DNA of 64,000 bases, from assembly GCF_023195835.1 (NCBI RefSeq), contig NZ_CP096200.1, positions 1,131,398 through 1,195,397 on the forward strand, given 5' to 3'. This DNA comes from Vibrio sinaloensis. Lineage in GTDB: Bacteria > Pseudomonadota > Gammaproteobacteria > Enterobacterales > Vibrionaceae. Under the pieces are notes generated by a model. The model was not told the origin of the DNA, made no database searches, and was given only the letters and a program-made list of their open reading frames with translations. A program made the translations under genes and the position numbers. Positions 53,096-61,715 of the stretch are shown one piece after another (the stretch's first letter is position 1; each line of letters starts with the position of its first letter).

Positions 53096-54289
53096 ATGTC
53101 GAACGCCTTTGTGCTGGTTATCAATTCTGGTAGCTCATCGTTAAAATTTGCCGTGATCGATTCTCAATCAGGAGAAGCAATTGTGAGCGGATTAGGTGAG
53201 TGTTTTGGTTTGCCCGAAGCGACCATTGGTTGGAAATACAGTGGTGAAAAAGCCGAAGAAGCGATCACTGCGCCTGATAACCACCATCAACATGCCATCA
53301 ACCGTATAGTGGCACTGATGGAAACACTGGGCTTCACAAAAGATTTAGTTGCTGTGGGACACCGTATCGTTCACGGTGGTGAAAAATTCACTTCAACGGT
53401 TCGTATTAATGATGAAGTGCTCGCAGAAATTGAAAACCTGTCTGACTTGGCTCCGCTCCACAACCCTGCAGGCGCAAAAGGTATTCAAGCTGCTATGCAA
53501 GCATTTCCGAGCCTTCCTCAATTCGCTGTCTTTGATACTGCGTTCCACCAAACCATGCCACAAAAGGCATTTACCGGTGCTATCTCGAACGAACTGTACA
53601 AAGACTACGGCATCCGTCGATACGGTTTCCACGGCACTAGCCACTACTTTGTTAGCCGCGAAGCAGCGAAAATGCTCAACAAGCCAGTGGAAGAGGCGAG
53701 CTTTATCTCTGTTCACCTAGGTAATGGCGCATCCGTATGTGCGATTGAAAATGGTGAGTCAGTGGATACCTCAATGGGCTTCACGCCGCTTGCTGGCCTA
53801 ATGATGGGCACACGTTCTGGTGACCTTGACCCAGGTGTTATCGAGTTCCTGATTAAAAAAGGTTGGACGACAGAGCAAGTGTTCGAAACGCTGAACAAAA
53901 AATCAGGTTTCCTGGGTGTCTCTGGTTTAACGTCGGATGCACGTGGCATCTTAGAAGCCATGGAGCAAGGTCATGAAGGCGCTAAACTGGCGTTTGAAGT
54001 GTTCACCTACCGCGTCGCGAAGTACATTGGTTCTTACCTCATTCCACTGAGCAACTTAGACGCCATCATCTTTACCGGTGGCATCGGTGAGAACTCTTTA
54101 GATATTCGCCGCGAAATCCTGAGTAACCTAAAACTGCTCGGTTTTGTGGAAGATGAAGCGGGTAACGAAGCAGCACGTTTCGGTAACGCTGGTATCATTG
54201 CGAGATCAGAAATGCTAAACGCGGTCGCGATGGTGATTCCAACCAATGAAGAATTTGTGATTGCTCAGCAGTCGGTTGAGTTGCTGTAA
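53096..54289 (+). CDS. ackA: acetate kinase
   Basis: A 397-residue enzyme that interconverts acetate plus ATP and acetyl phosphate plus ADP. The N-terminal phosphate site VLVINSGSSSLKF, GHRIVHGGEKF, FDTAFHQTMP, the GFHGTSHYFVS segment, HLGNGASVCAI, and the TGGIGENS nucleotide loop are all in place. There is no pta next to it, and acetyl-phosphate cycling therefore depends on a Pta encoded elsewhere. It is probably a second copy besides an ackA-pta pair (known for vibrios, not visible here). A strong terminator follows. Confidence 0.97.
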   Translation: MSNAFVLVINSGSSSLKFAVIDSQSGEAIVSGLGECFGLPEATIGWKYSGEKAEEAITAPDNHHQHAINRIVALMETLGFTKDLVAVGHRIVHGGEKFTSTVRINDEVLAEIENLSDLAPLHNPAGAKGIQAAMQAFPSLPQFAVFDTAFHQTMPQKAFTGAISNELYKDYGIRRYGFHGTSHYFVSREAAKMLNKPVEEASFISVHLGNGASVCAIENGESVDTSMGFTPLAGLMMGTRSGDLDPGVIEFLIKKGWTTEQVFETLNKKSGFLGVSGLTSDARGILEAMEQGHEGAKLAFEVFTYRVAKYIGSYLIPLSNLDAIIFTGGIGENSLDIRREILSNLKLLGFVEDEAGNEAARFGNAGIIARSEMLNAVAMVIPTNEEFVIAQQSVELL

Positions 54290-54311
54290 TAGCATTTAAA
54301 ATCAGATAGAT

Positions 54312-54338
54312 AAAAGCGAGCTTCGGGCTCGCTTTTTT
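54312..54338 (+). terminator. terminator of ackA
   Basis: AAAAGCGAGC (54312-54321) and GCTCGCTTTT (54327-54336) with a five-base loop, with a run of six T ending at 54338. It lies 22 bases after the stop. The rest of the gap to 54495 shows nothing I can name. Confidence 0.92.
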
Positions 54339-54495
54339 GATCTTATAGGTTAGATTTTTCCCCACAGAATATGTGTATTCAGGCCTAGCCATTGACAGGT
54401 GTTTTGAAGTGGGACTTTTACTTGCGCTACGCCAACGTACAATTGGACCTAAGTATTTATGCCTAAAGTGAGTTAGCAATCATGTTTAGATATTT

Positions 54496-54524
54496 TTGAT
54501 AGAGCCGCATTAAGGCTCTATCAA
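54496..54524. terminator. hairpin after the DUF1254 gene
   Basis: TTGATAGAGCC (54496-54506) and GGCTCTATCAA (54514-54524), an 11-bp perfect stem with a seven-base loop, 16 bases beyond the stop of the leftward gene. The minus-strand sequence after it is A-rich, not T-rich, so termination is uncertain. Confidence 0.45.
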
Positions 54525-54540
54525 TCAACAATTTACACGA

Positions 54541-55704
54541 TTAAGGTGTAGGGCATGAATCAGCAGCAGTCACGAGTTTATTCATATCGGGCGCATAGTA
54601 ACGCTCTACAAAATAATAGGGTTCATTTTCATTCACTGGCATCCAGTAAGTACCATCATTCGGCTCCGTAGAGCTAAATGTAATTGTAACGTTACCATTT
54701 TCATCCGGCTTCGTGTTATACGCATTGAATACATCCTGAGCCCCAGGTACCGTGTTCCCAGTAATTTGAGAGTAACGTGTTACTGACCAAAACTCATCAA
54801 CACCAGGGTTGTCATAGGGAATAGTAATTGAGTAGTTATTTGAACCATTCAAACGTTCGCCGTCACAGGTAATAAATATCGGAGCATAGATTGCGTGGTG
54901 AACAGGCAGCCCTAAGTGACCAATGATACCCGCAGCCCTTAGCACAGGGTCATTTGAATGTTCTTCATCGCTATCAATAGGACCAAAGGCGCCCTCATTA
55001 GTAAACAAGCCACTTTGAGCGTACCAGTTATATAAGTAACTTCTAATCTCTGCGTGTTCTTCGGGACTATAAGAACTGGCGACTGAATCTAATAGTCCTG
55101 CATTTTGAGGATAAACATCATGGCTCTCAATTGTGAATTGTACGTAGTCCTCATCTTTAATTTTTAGCTCCTTGGTTATACCTTCGAGCCCAATCATCTC
55201 TTGTATCGAAATGACATTATCAATTTCGGCTGGCTCAAATACTTGAGTGCGAATGAATATGTGTGGGTAGTTTCCGCGACTTTCAATGATACTACCTTCA
55301 GGCACATCTCCTTGATAGTTGTGTCTTACAAAAACATATTTTCCTACAGGTCGAATCTCATCGTATATTGTGAAATGTTCCTGATCGGTAACATGAAGAG
55401 AAAAGTATCGATCTTTGACTTCAGGCAGAGTCAAGATTACTGGACCCTCTGTCAGATCGACTACGGCTTTTGAGTAAAGGTGATCCAAGGCGGGAGAGAC
55501 AACAGGGTCATTTCCTTCTGTTGGTAATGTTGTTGTATGAATTAGTTTATTTGTGCCACCAGCACTTTTTGCCGTGATTTCAAGGTATTCAGCATGATGA
55601 TAAGCTTTATAAGCATGGAGTTCTGCATCAGATGGGCGTTCGATTGCTAATGCTGCTCCTGAGATGAGAGAGCTAACCAATAGTGCCGTTATTGTGTTTT
55701 TCAT
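54541..55704 (-). CDS. exported DUF1254/DUF1214 protein
   Basis: A 387-residue exported protein (signal peptide cut after ALA, before IERPSDAE). The order DUF1254 (about 60-190: DHLYSKAVVDLTEGPVILTLP) then DUF1214 (about 270-375: the SVTRYSQITG and NGNVTITFSSTEP, ending FVERYYAP) is the usual architecture of this family, whose function is unknown. I chose the ATG at 55704, eight bases after AAGG, because the signal peptide starts there; the frame continues 23 codons upstream without need. The gene and its divergent LysR neighbour are visibly AT-richer than the rest, which may mean transfer. Confidence 0.85.
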   Translation of the reverse strand: MKNTITALLVSSLISGAALAIERPSDAELHAYKAYHHAEYLEITAKSAGGTNKLIHTTTLPTEGNDPVVSPALDHLYSKAVVDLTEGPVILTLPEVKDRYFSLHVTDQEHFTIYDEIRPVGKYVFVRHNYQGDVPEGSIIESRGNYPHIFIRTQVFEPAEIDNVISIQEMIGLEGITKELKIKDEDYVQFTIESHDVYPQNAGLLDSVASSYSPEEHAEIRSYLYNWYAQSGLFTNEGAFGPIDSDEEHSNDPVLRAAGIIGHLGLPVHHAIYAPIFITCDGERLNGSNNYSITIPYDNPGVDEFWSVTRYSQITGNTVPGAQDVFNAYNTKPDENGNVTITFSSTEPNDGTYWMPVNENEPYYFVERYYAPDMNKLVTAADSCPTP

Positions 55705-55827
55705 AACTAGACCTTTTGTAGTGTTCACTTCATGAAGTGCACATGATTTCAAATATCCCTTTATTGATTCCATAGCTTCACTATACTCACTCTTAAAGTG
55801 AACTTTTGGAACTTTGAGGGTGAGGAA

Positions 55828-56724
55828 ATGGAAGCAGACATAGGTCTAAAACATATTCGTGTGCTGACTTGTTTATACAAGGAGAAGAGCCTAAAGCAAT
55901 GTGCACGGAGGCTTGGAAAAACACCGAGTGCTATAAGTAAAAGCCTGTCCAAATTGAGGGAGCTGTATGATGATCCGTTGTTCATCACGACAGCCACCGG
56001 AACAGAGCCAACGGCAAGGTTGCTTGAAATGATCGATGATTTGAGTGCAATACAATTGACGCTAGAGAACACACTAGCTAATAGCAAAGCATTTGAACCG
56101 CTTGCCTATACTGGCGACATAGTATTGTCATGCTCTATGGCACTCGTGGAACGTTTTGGCTCTGAGTTATTTGCAACTCTATCGAGCTTAGCGCCTAATG
56201 CTCATATCATTTTACATACGTGGACAAATGAAACTACCTCACAGCTTGAAACAGGCCAGGTTACTGCTGCTCTACATATGTTGAGTGAGGAGAAGCCACA
56301 ACACATACATCAGCAGAGGTTATTTATAGATGAGATGGTTCTTGCCGTTCGAGCTGACCACCCTGCACAAAATTTGGAAGATGCTCTCAGGTATCCCGCG
56401 ATAATTATGAAGACTGTAGGCTGGAATGATCAGCGTTATCGATTTTTAGATAACCTGAAAAAGAACGGAATTGAAATACAGCGAGGGGGAATGGTTGATC
56501 AATTATCCCTTGGGCTGAAGCTGATTAGAACATCAGATATGAGTATGTTTATTCCTACAGTGGTAGCTACACCAGACTTGAAATATTTTAAGTTTGAACG
56601 CGAACTTCATATGTCACTTAGGTTTGTGTATTGCATTAAATCTGCAAATAGAAACAGCCCATTGCATATATGGCTTCGTGATGTCTGTTCATCAGTTGTC
56701 TCGCAATCGATAGGAGATGACTAG
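55828..56724 (+). CDS. LysR-family regulator divergent from the DUF1254 gene
   Basis: A 298-residue LysR protein of an uncommon branch. The helix-turn-helix (residues about 5-65) reads LKHIRVLTCLYKEKSLKQCA then LGKTPSAISKSLSKLRELYDDPLF, similar to the NodD/LeuO-like group by its PLF end. The effector part is less conserved; IVLSCSMALVERFG begins it. I took the ATG at 55828 behind GAGG instead of a GTG 30 bases earlier. It is divergent from the DUF1254/DUF1214 gene with 123 bases between starts, the usual layout of a regulator and its target. Confidence 0.85.
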   Translation: MEADIGLKHIRVLTCLYKEKSLKQCARRLGKTPSAISKSLSKLRELYDDPLFITTATGTEPTARLLEMIDDLSAIQLTLENTLANSKAFEPLAYTGDIVLSCSMALVERFGSELFATLSSLAPNAHIILHTWTNETTSQLETGQVTAALHMLSEEKPQHIHQQRLFIDEMVLAVRADHPAQNLEDALRYPAIIMKTVGWNDQRYRFLDNLKKNGIEIQRGGMVDQLSLGLKLIRTSDMSMFIPTVVATPDLKYFKFERELHMSLRFVYCIKSANRNSPLHIWLRDVCSSVVSQSIGDD

Positions 56725-56771
56725 ACTGTTTTGGTCCAACATCTTGTTAACAAATGACAACTTGGGCACAT

Positions 56772-58043
56772 TCAGCTCGGTTCTGACTCTAGTGCAATTG
56801 TCGCGACACACCCTTGAGGTTTTCGGTTTTTAATTGAGAATTTCCAGCTGTATCGGTGGCACAGATCTTCCACTATGAGTAAACCTAAACCATGCCCTTG
56901 GTGTTGGGTAGAATTATCAAGACCAGAGCCGTTGTCCTCTACGGTGATGGCTTCAGCGGATACGTTAATGACTATTTTGCCTTGCTGTGATGCGGCAATG
57001 GCATTTCTTATTAAGTTTCCCAACACCATATTCAGTACTGCTGGCGACGCTTTGATGCACGGAGAATGATGAAAAACGAGTTCGATCTCTAGGTTTTTAT
57101 CACTGGCTTGCGGGCTATTGCTGTCGATGATGGTTTGAAACTCTGTGTGGCTGACCTCTCTGATTAGTGCGTCATCTTGACTACGTTCGTATCGCACCAA
57201 CCCTAGAAGCGCATCTACCATAGTGCTCATTTGAGTGGTTGCGTGACTTATTCTTGAAATTTGACGTTTTTGAAACTCGCTTGAGCTATCGCGCTCTAGC
57301 AGTTTGCTTGCACCTTTGACGATCGTTAACGGGGTTCTTAGTTCGTGACTGGCATAGCGGGCAAAAGCTTGCTCTCGCTTAACTAAGTTGTGAATTTCGC
57401 TTCGATCGGCATTGAGTTGGTTAGCTAATAGTTGAAACTCCTGCGCTCCGCCTGCAGGGATCTCAAATGTGTGGGCAGAGTTACCACTTTGTTCGGTTAA
57501 CTGTTGAGTTAAGTGGTTCAAAGGGGCAATGAGGCGCTGAGATAAACGCGATAATAACGCCCCAAAGATAACCAGCAGTCCGGCGATACTGGTAATAACG
57601 ATGACGCTCGCAAACAAGGGTTCGTGCGGGCCGAACTCTATCTGATTGATATCAGAAAGTAAAATGACAGGTTTCTTTAGACCATCTTTCATGAAATGGC
57701 CCAAGTAAAGCATTCGTGATTCCGAACCAACGCCCACTTCTCCTACGAAGTCGTCCTTGTTCTCTAAATAGTGATGATAGTTAGTTGGAATGAGGTTGAT
57801 GTCATCATAGGCGCGAGTTAAGACATCAATGGTAATTTCTCCACTTTCTCCATCCATAAAGCGCTGTATGGCTTCATTTTTGTCGATTTCTATGCGTCGC
57901 TCTCCAACCTTGTCTTCTGACCAGTGTAAAGCTGCATAGAAGATGATGTAGCTCGCTAAGCCCATTACTAGCGCGACTGATGTAAAGAATATGGCTAACT
58001 GGCTGGTTAGTGTTCGAGCGCTGGAAAAGCCGTTTAAGCGCAT
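56772..58043 (-). CDS. sensor histidine kinase of the eptA cluster
   Basis: A 423-residue membrane kinase. Two hydrophobic segments (about 14-38 and 144-164) enclose a periplasmic sensor of some 100 residues. A HAMP-like stretch follows, then the H-box RYASHELRTPLT with the phospho-acceptor His233, N-box LGNLIRNAI, and the DNGSGL and GHGLGLLIVEDL ATP-binding boxes. Its start overlaps the stop of the response regulator by one base. The ligand may be cationic peptides, metals or lipids; this is inferred from eptA in the same cluster. I cannot say whether it is the CarS/VprB ortholog. Confidence 0.92.
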   Translation of the reverse strand: MRLNGFSSARTLTSQLAIFFTSVALVMGLASYIIFYAALHWSEDKVGERRIEIDKNEAIQRFMDGESGEITIDVLTRAYDDINLIPTNYHHYLENKDDFVGEVGVGSESRMLYLGHFMKDGLKKPVILLSDINQIEFGPHEPLFASVIVITSIAGLLVIFGALLSRLSQRLIAPLNHLTQQLTEQSGNSAHTFEIPAGGAQEFQLLANQLNADRSEIHNLVKREQAFARYASHELRTPLTIVKGASKLLERDSSSEFQKRQISRISHATTQMSTMVDALLGLVRYERSQDDALIREVSHTEFQTIIDSNSPQASDKNLEIELVFHHSPCIKASPAVLNMVLGNLIRNAIAASQQGKIVINVSAEAITVEDNGSGLDNSTQHQGHGLGLLIVEDLCHRYSWKFSIKNRKPQGCVATIALESEPS

Positions 58044-58717
58044 TATAGTTTCTCCAAGCGAAAGCCCACCTTAGGCACTGTGATTAACATAGAAGAGGTG
58101 AACGGTTTGTCCAGTTGATTGCGCAGTTGATAAATGTGACTACGCAATATGTCCGTATCTGGTTCGTTATCTTGCCATAGCATAGTAATGATTTCGTTTC
58201 GTGTTACGACCTCTGGGGCGCGCTGACATAGCAACTCCAAGATAGCGTATGTCGTCGGATTCAATGTCAACTGGACACCATCGCGATAGGCTTGGTGTGT
58301 TTTTTGGTCTATGCGTAAGCGGCCAAATTCCAGCCAAGTGTCTGTGACATTTCTGCGGTAACGGCGAATTAACGCAAGCAGCCGAGCTTCGAGTATTTCG
58401 AGGTCAAAAGGCTTAGTCACATATTCGTCGGCGCCATAGTTAAATCCCGCTAGCATATCCTCTCGGCTATCAAGAGCAGTAAGCATCAGAATAGGAGTGG
58501 CGTTGCCTGCTTCTCTGAGTTTTTCACAGACAGTTAATCCACTCATTCGAGGAAGCATTAAGTCGAGAATAATCACGTCAAAGCGGTTTTCTAAAGCCAG
58601 CTTTAACCCCAATTCGCCATTGTCAGCATAATCAATTACCATGCCTTCACTTTCGAAGTAATCAAATAGAATGCCGACAATTTCGCGATTATCTTCAACC
58701 AAGAGTATTTTGTTCAT
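58043..58717 (-). CDS. OmpR-family response regulator of the eptA cluster
   Basis: A 224-residue regulator. The receiver domain (1-115) has the acidic pair in VEDN, phospho-acceptor Asp52 in ILDLMLPRMSG, and Lys in YVTKPFD. The C-terminal winged helix (about 125-222) has LTLNPTTYAILELL and SHIYQLRNQLDKP, the OmpR/PhoB pattern. I chose the ATG at 58717 because the receiver begins there; a longer frame upstream adds 40 residues without domain features. It overlaps the kinase start by one base. It lies 268 bases downstream of dgkA. Confidence 0.93.
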   Translation of the reverse strand: MNKILLVEDNREIVGILFDYFESEGMVIDYADNGELGLKLALENRFDVIILDLMLPRMSGLTVCEKLREAGNATPILMLTALDSREDMLAGFNYGADEYVTKPFDLEILEARLLALIRRYRRNVTDTWLEFGRLRIDQKTHQAYRDGVQLTLNPTTYAILELLCQRAPEVVTRNEIITMLWQDNEPDTDILRSHIYQLRNQLDKPFTSSMLITVPKVGFRLEKL

Positions 58718-58909
58718 TTTCACGCTTACATTAGTGTTCTTGAATACCAAACCTACTTGAGTGAAGATGATCAAGTCTTCAGAGCCGCAAGGTGTTAGGC
58801 ATGCACGCTGTCTCAGACTATACAATAACTTAGCCAAAAAACGTGTGATGAAACCTGGCTAACAAATAACAACAGTGAGGTCAGATAGTCGGTGGTCTTG
58901 AGCAACATG

Positions 58910-58929
58910 GCCGGATAGATGAATCCGGC
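58910..58929. other. hairpin between dgkA and the response regulator
   Basis: GCCGGAT (58910-58916) and ATCCGGC (58923-58929) with a six-base loop, a perfect 7-bp stem. It lies 57 bases after the dgkA stop. No T-run follows on either strand. It may reduce or process readthrough into the two-component genes; the remaining gap shows no gene. Confidence 0.4.
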
Positions 58930-58985
58930 GCTGATGAGCGAATTGAATCAAGCTTTACGTTTCAACGCTTAAACTGCGGGCGTAT

Positions 58986-59360
58986 TCACTGGAGGTAAAG
59001 CACGGTTCCCCAAACGGTAAGCGAACAGACGATGCTAAGCAGAACGATAGCAGAGCCGATGTTTTTGGCCACGCCTGATAACTCGTGATAGTCCAAACTG
59101 ACTCTATCGACGACGGCCTCGATTGCAGTGTTGACCATTTCTGCCAGCAAAACAAACACCATACTTAAAATGACCACAAGGGTGTGAATTGTGGGTAATC
59201 CAAGCCAGAGTGCGAAAACAGTCAGTGGGATGAATACCATCAGTTCTTGTTGAAAAGCCGTTTCATTTTTACATAGCCACTTAATCCCATTAAAGCTATG
59301 AATAAAAGTATAAAGTAGGCGATGAACACCGGTTCGTTTAATGATGATGTGTTGTTGCAT
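58986..59360 (-). CDS. dgkA: diacylglycerol kinase
   Basis: A 124-residue inner-membrane enzyme with three hydrophobic segments. The catalytic surface is visible in KNETAFQQEL and AEMVNTAIEAVVDRV, followed by HELSGVAKNIGSAIVLLS. It phosphorylates diacylglycerol to phosphatidate. EptA leaves diacylglycerol when it takes phosphoethanolamine from phosphatidylethanolamine, so the pairing with eptA (23 bases upstream) makes metabolic sense and is known in other Gram-negatives. Length matches the family. Confidence 0.95.
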   Translation of the reverse strand: MQQHIIIKRTGVHRLLYTFIHSFNGIKWLCKNETAFQQELMVFIPLTVFALWLGLPTIHTLVVILSMVFVLLAEMVNTAIEAVVDRVSLDYHELSGVAKNIGSAIVLLSIVCSLTVWGTVLYLQ

Positions 59361-59383
59361 GATGATAAACTCTTTGATGATGA

Positions 59384-61021
59384 TTAAGAGATAGACCGAC
59401 AGCTTTGCGTGATATCCAAGTTTGAATCGTGGATGCTTGTAGTAACGCCATAGAACCCCAGTAAGCTATGAAATAGGTTGTCATGTGAGAGACTCGAGGT
59501 GAGTGCTTTGTCCTGCAGACACGTCTTATTGATGCCTTTTTGCTTGGCGTATTGATCTGGTATCCACATTAACCAAGGGACGTGTGTCTGCTCTTTGGGG
59601 GCAATTGAATACGGTGTACCGTGGAGATAAAGACCACGTTCACCTAACGATTCTCCGTGATCTGAAATGTAAGTCATCATGACATTGTAGTCACTGGATA
59701 CGCTTTTCAGTTGGTCGATAACTTGGGCCAGAACATAGTCGGTGTAAACTAGGGTATTGTCGTAAACGTTAACGATCTGCTTGTCGTCGCAGTTTTCGAT
59801 ATCACTTCGGTTACACGCAGGCTGGAACGGTGCTTGCGCATCTGGATACCGTTGCCAGTAAGTTGGGCCATGACTACCAATCGTATGTAAAACGAGTAAC
59901 TTATTGTGAGAGCCGCTATCGATGAAGGATTTGGCGTCCCTTAGCATGGCAACATCGAAACAAGTCGAGCCGTTGCAGTCTTCATTTTTTAATGAAGAGT
60001 TGATGGTTTTGTATTTCAGGTTTTTAGCGACGCCTTTATCCCCACCATCGTTATCAATCCACAATATGTCGACGCCAGCGTGTTGAATGACATCCAGTGC
60101 ATTATCTTGTGCTGCGGCACGAGGCTTGTCATAGGCATCTCTAGTCATGTTAGAGAACATGCACGGCACAGAGAGTGCGGTGTAAGTGCCACATGAAGAG
60201 ACATCTTGAAATGCAATTAGCCCCATGTTTTTTGTGTACGGGTTGGTGTCACGTTGATAGCCGTTGTAAGCAAAGTTCATTGCCCGGGCAGTCTCTCCTA
60301 AAACAACAACCATAAGAGTTGGCTTACCATTGGGCGCCGCGGCTATTTGCGCATCGTCGCCCAAAATTTGATATTCCAGCTTGGTTTCTAGATAGGTTTT
60401 CTTTAAATATTTTGCACCATTGAAAATGTGGGCGGGAATGATCATTTTATTCAAATAGTGATTGTTACGCCCTACAGAGGCATAGTCCTTGTAGCAAGTC
60501 TCGGCAATCAGACCGACGCCCACAACAGCAACTAAAACCAGTCCTACTCGTGAAATGATCGCTCGCATCCACGTGCGTTGGGGGGAAATGCGGACAAACA
60601 TCAAAAGCACACAAGGTAGCACACCGAAACCAAGCAAATAGAGCATGGTAGTGATGTTCAAATAAAAAGAGATTTCCGATGAATTGGTTTCAAAAACACT
60701 TTCCATCATGGTTGTATCAAACAGGGTTTGAAAATTGACCTCTGCGTACAAGGCGGCTGCTGATGTGAGTAGCACAAAAAACATGAATGGCTTAAAGAAA
60801 TAAGGCCATGCAAAAAGCGAAAAAATGATGATGAAAGCACAAGTGAGTAGAACAGGTGCAGTGTAAGCGAAAAATGGGTTGGACACGTCGGCACTGAGCT
60901 CAAAAATTGTTTTAAGAACGGGATAGTTCATCACAGTGCCGAAATACAACGCACACACGACAATCAGGGTCGTCATACTCATTGGAATGCGACGAGAGAG
61001 AAGGAGCTTTAAACTTGTCAT
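59384..61021 (-). CDS. eptA: lipid A phosphoethanolamine transferase
   Basis: A 545-residue inner-membrane enzyme. Five hydrophobic segments in the first 180 residues are followed by a periplasmic sulfatase-like catalytic domain. Zinc ligand Glu243 is in VVLGETARAMNF, the nucleophile Thr281 in GTYTALSVPCMFS, and Asp-His in SDHGESLGERGLYLHG. Cysteine pairs are where EptA/MCR enzymes have disulfides. It transfers phosphoethanolamine to lipid A, which lowers negative charge and protects against polymyxin-type peptides. I took the ATG at 61021; TTG codons at 61024 and 61027 are possible. First gene of the leftward cluster eptA-dgkA. Confidence 0.93.
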   Translation of the reverse strand: MTSLKLLLSRRIPMSMTTLIVVCALYFGTVMNYPVLKTIFELSADVSNPFFAYTAPVLLTCAFIIIFSLFAWPYFFKPFMFFVLLTSAAALYAEVNFQTLFDTTMMESVFETNSSEISFYLNITTMLYLLGFGVLPCVLLMFVRISPQRTWMRAIISRVGLVLVAVVGVGLIAETCYKDYASVGRNNHYLNKMIIPAHIFNGAKYLKKTYLETKLEYQILGDDAQIAAAPNGKPTLMVVVLGETARAMNFAYNGYQRDTNPYTKNMGLIAFQDVSSCGTYTALSVPCMFSNMTRDAYDKPRAAAQDNALDVIQHAGVDILWIDNDGGDKGVAKNLKYKTINSSLKNEDCNGSTCFDVAMLRDAKSFIDSGSHNKLLVLHTIGSHGPTYWQRYPDAQAPFQPACNRSDIENCDDKQIVNVYDNTLVYTDYVLAQVIDQLKSVSSDYNVMMTYISDHGESLGERGLYLHGTPYSIAPKEQTHVPWLMWIPDQYAKQKGINKTCLQDKALTSSLSHDNLFHSLLGFYGVTTSIHDSNLDITQSCRSIS

Positions 61022-61197
61022 CAACAATATGCCTAACAGTTGGTTTGTAGATCATTGGTTGATGGTGAGTATCGCAGCAGGGGTGTGAAAAAAATGTCGA
61101 TGGATAGATCTGAGGGGCGCGCTGTACAAATAGATTTTAAGCCAACGCAGAGATTGTTATCGCTCGAATTGATTTAATGCATTCGGCACTAAGATAA

Positions 61198-61226
61198 CCA
61201 AAAGCGAGCCGAGTGCTCGCTTTTGG
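61198..61226 (-). terminator. terminator after the unrecognised 112-residue gene
   Basis: CCAAAAGCGAGC (61198-61209) and GCTCGCTTTTGG (61215-61226), a perfect 12-bp stem with a five-base loop, 26 bases beyond the stop of the leftward gene. The T-run is inside the stem. The stretch 61022-61197 has no gene I can support and should hold the eptA promoter. Confidence 0.75.
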
Positions 61227-61251
61227 TCTTGAACGTTTGGGTGTGTAATGG

Positions 61252-61590
61252 TCAGTCCATACGGGTAATGAAGGTGTGCTCATCATCGACAAAGGCAACA
61301 AAGCTGCCATGGTAGATGAAGATTCGACCGCGCCCTTCAACCAGGCAAGCAAGTTGCGGGTTCAAGTCTTCTTCATTGTGTTGGCTTTGAAAGGTTCCAG
61401 TATCAGTAATTGTGCCGCTCAGTGTCGGCAAATAACCATAAGCTCGCTTTGCTTGATCGATCAAGCTCAGTTCGCTGGTGGCGGAGAAGTAGGAGGGAAT
61501 GGGCCCGGCTTCTTCGATAAACATGGGTTTCAGCTCTTCAAAAGCGGTAATCACTAGCCAGTCGATACCGTTAACGTGATGGATAAACAT
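61252..61590 (-). CDS. unrecognised 112-residue protein
   Basis: I do not recognise this protein. It has no signal peptide or membrane segment. The sequence is mixed alpha/beta in appearance, with a proline-rich PIPSYF turn and a C-terminal RGRIFIYHGSFVAFVDDEH strand pair. A second reading frame covers part of the same bases but looks less protein-like. A ribosome site (GAGAAAATCT) precedes the ATG and a good terminator follows, so it is probably a real single gene. Confidence 0.6.
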   Translation of the reverse strand: MFIHHVNGIDWLVITAFEELKPMFIEEAGPIPSYFSATSELSLIDQAKRAYGYLPTLSGTITDTGTFQSQHNEEDLNPQLACLVEGRGRIFIYHGSFVAFVDDEHTFITRMD

Positions 61591-61715
61591 AGATTTTCTC
61601 GATAACTCTAATGCAGAAATATTATCACTATCGGCGACCTTAATGTACTGCGCTTGGGTAACGGTTCACATGGTTAACCGAATTGTAGGCGGAACACAGA
61701 GTTGGTTACAGCCAG

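Noticed and set aside
54541..56724. The AT-rich pair as a transposon or genomic island
   Set aside because: No transposase, integrase, terminal inverted repeats or tRNA target was found at its edges.
58718..58837. Forty extra N-terminal residues on the response regulator
   Set aside because: The receiver domain begins at the ATG at 58717, and the upstream part has no domain features and atypical composition.
61137..61352. A second leftward frame overlapping the 112-residue gene
   Set aside because: It has no ribosome site, runs through the terminator stem and has a less protein-like composition.
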